A stretch of DNA of 64,000 bases from Trichoplax adhaerens. Lineage: Eukaryota > Placozoa > Uniplacotomia > Trichoplacea > Trichoplacidae. Shown piece after piece: positions 62,468 to 64,000 of the stretch. Each line of letters starts with the position of its first letter. Position 1 is the first letter of the stretch. The DNA lies in NCBI RefSeq assembly GCF_000150275.1, contig NW_002060946.1, forward strand, positions 6,987,855 to 7,051,854, read 5' to 3'. The notes beneath the pieces were generated by a model. That model saw only the letters and a program-made list of their open reading frames with translations, was not told the DNA's origin and did not search any database. Made by a program: the position numbers and the translations under genes.

Positions 62468-64000
62468 TTATATAGGAATCTTCTAAATTGTAAATAACAG
62501 CAGTATTATTATTGGACCATACTGGAAGAGACATCTCCAGTCGTGATGTTCCTTACATAGCTTNTTCGTCAGTAAATATTTTTAACTTATCATTCGTATT
62601 TAATCTTAATCTAAGCAAGTATGTTGTCTAGTTCAGCTATCATTAGCTGAAACTGCCTATGTCTAATTACAATTAGAAATAGTTCCTACGTTAATAAAGT
62701 GAACAAACCTTATCTGAAAATATTAATTTGAATTCTTTAAACCGTGAAAATAATACAACTTGACAGGGATATGGCATTCCCTATACTTACTACAATTCAT
62801 AACAGTTTAAATATTTTAATATATGCAGCGAAGTGGTATTGAGGACGATCATCATATTTCCTTTTTAGGTTAAGCCTAAAGTAACATTATAACTTATTAC
62901 ATTAGAGGAATACAACATTTAATTCATAATCATTATCAATCATGATCATTTAGGTTGATGATCTATAAACAGTAATATGTGTGAAGGATGAATCAATCTT
63001 TCAATGAATAATGTGAGCATATTTCATTTAACTTAATGAATCTATTATTATTTTAATTAAAATAGAAATTTGTATAGTTATTTATGTACCCTTGCAGTTT
63101 ATTTATATTAATAAATAATTTATGGCGTTAGAAAAATATCAATTACAAACGTAATTCTTTTTACGGTCTACTTATTTAACTGAATGCGATATCATAATAT
63201 AATTAAATTGAAATTTAAGCAGTTACAGTAAATTTTTTTGAGATACTGAATATTTAATAATATATTTTTGGTACGTAATAATTTATTATACAGCATGTGA
63301 ACAAAGAAAGTGGCAAAAGCTTTAAGCAATTTCTCAATTTGATCTATCGACGAGTATTAATGAACAATTTGTTTGATAACTTCAAGTTAGGTACAAAAAT
63401 TATTTGGATTTTATGATTTTTGGGAGTATGAGAAATTATATTTACTTTCGTACATTTTGACATCTTATGTTTTTGAATCAAATAGTAGCGTTTTTAGATC
63501 AAAATTTTGTAAATTTTCCGTATATAAATTACGTTAGAGATTTTGACGGTGCATTTTGTATATTTTTATCTTAATTTATAAATCTTAATTATAATTATGA
63601 ATATAAATAGTCAAAATTACAATCAATAGAAAAAGGGAGTAGTTTATGCTGCGATGTACCAAATTATGGAGATATAGGCAAGATACACTACTGTAGTTTA
63701 TTTAAACAAAGTAAAATGAATATCTACCTAATGAGGTCCAGTCTGTTCTGCAAATGCATTCATCTGTGCTAATACCATAATTAATACGCTTAGACACTAA
63801 TCATAGCATGTCCACACTATATTATTGAAAGAAAAGTATTACCTAATAGGCACATTCACTACTCGGAAATCTTTTAAAAATAAAAATTTCACCAACCATA
63901 TTCATTATATATTTGGTAATGGTCAGAAAAGGGCAATTTTGGGTATTTTCTTGTATAATACGACTTAAATTGACGTAAACAAGAATGATAGACTTTAATT

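Larger units (their letters stand above)
59287..64000. other. AT-rich region, mostly without recognisable genes
   Basis: It should contain the first exon of GPCR B on the minus strand near its left edge. A candidate with ATG at about 59600 ending CAA|GTAAGA does not match in phase. One unknown base (N) is at 62564. A dispersed repeat copy is at 60225-60303. Confidence 0.4.

Overview
The window looks like nuclear DNA of an early-branching animal, most plausibly a placozoan (Trichoplax-like). This is an inference from the gene content: adhesion GPCRs with GAIN-GPS-7TM organisation, SEA/EGF modules, Ig receptors and a CUB-trypsin. It also rests on low GC, dense short GT..AG introns and strong intron-phase conservation. 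No bacterial operon, CRISPR array, rRNA or tRNA was recognised. Gene models were built by eye from reading frame, splice consensus and phase matching; first exons are often unresolved.

Layout. (1) 408-2050 (+): secreted CUB-trypsin serine protease. (2) 2.2-7.5 kb: intergenic, with a tandem duplication and solo LTRs of two families. (3) 7519-18409 (-): adhesion GPCR 'A' with C-type lectin domain, Ser/Thr mucin stalk, GAIN, GPS and 7TM, in about 24 exons. (4) 18.4-31.8 kb: gene-poor AT-rich DNA with a tandem ~400-bp repeat and a few weak exon candidates. (5) 31864-37888 (+): multi-EGF/SEA secreted protein with a tandem-repeat Ser/Thr linker. (6) 41764-47044 (+): single-pass Ig-domain receptor with signal peptide, five Ig-like modules, TM helix and a tyrosine-bearing tail. 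(7) 47-50 kb: intergenic, with a second copy of one LTR family. (8) 50808-59286 (-): adhesion GPCR 'B', a paralogue of A with almost the same exon/phase ladder. (9) 59.3-64 kb: AT-rich, with one possible small ORF.

Taken together this is a cluster of extracellular-recognition genes. Two lectin-mucin adhesion GPCRs on the minus strand bracket an EGF/SEA matrix-like protein and an Ig receptor on the plus strand. The two GPCRs have intact HL-T autoproteolysis motifs, and their seven-TM exons match one for one, which points to duplication followed by divergence of the ectodomains.
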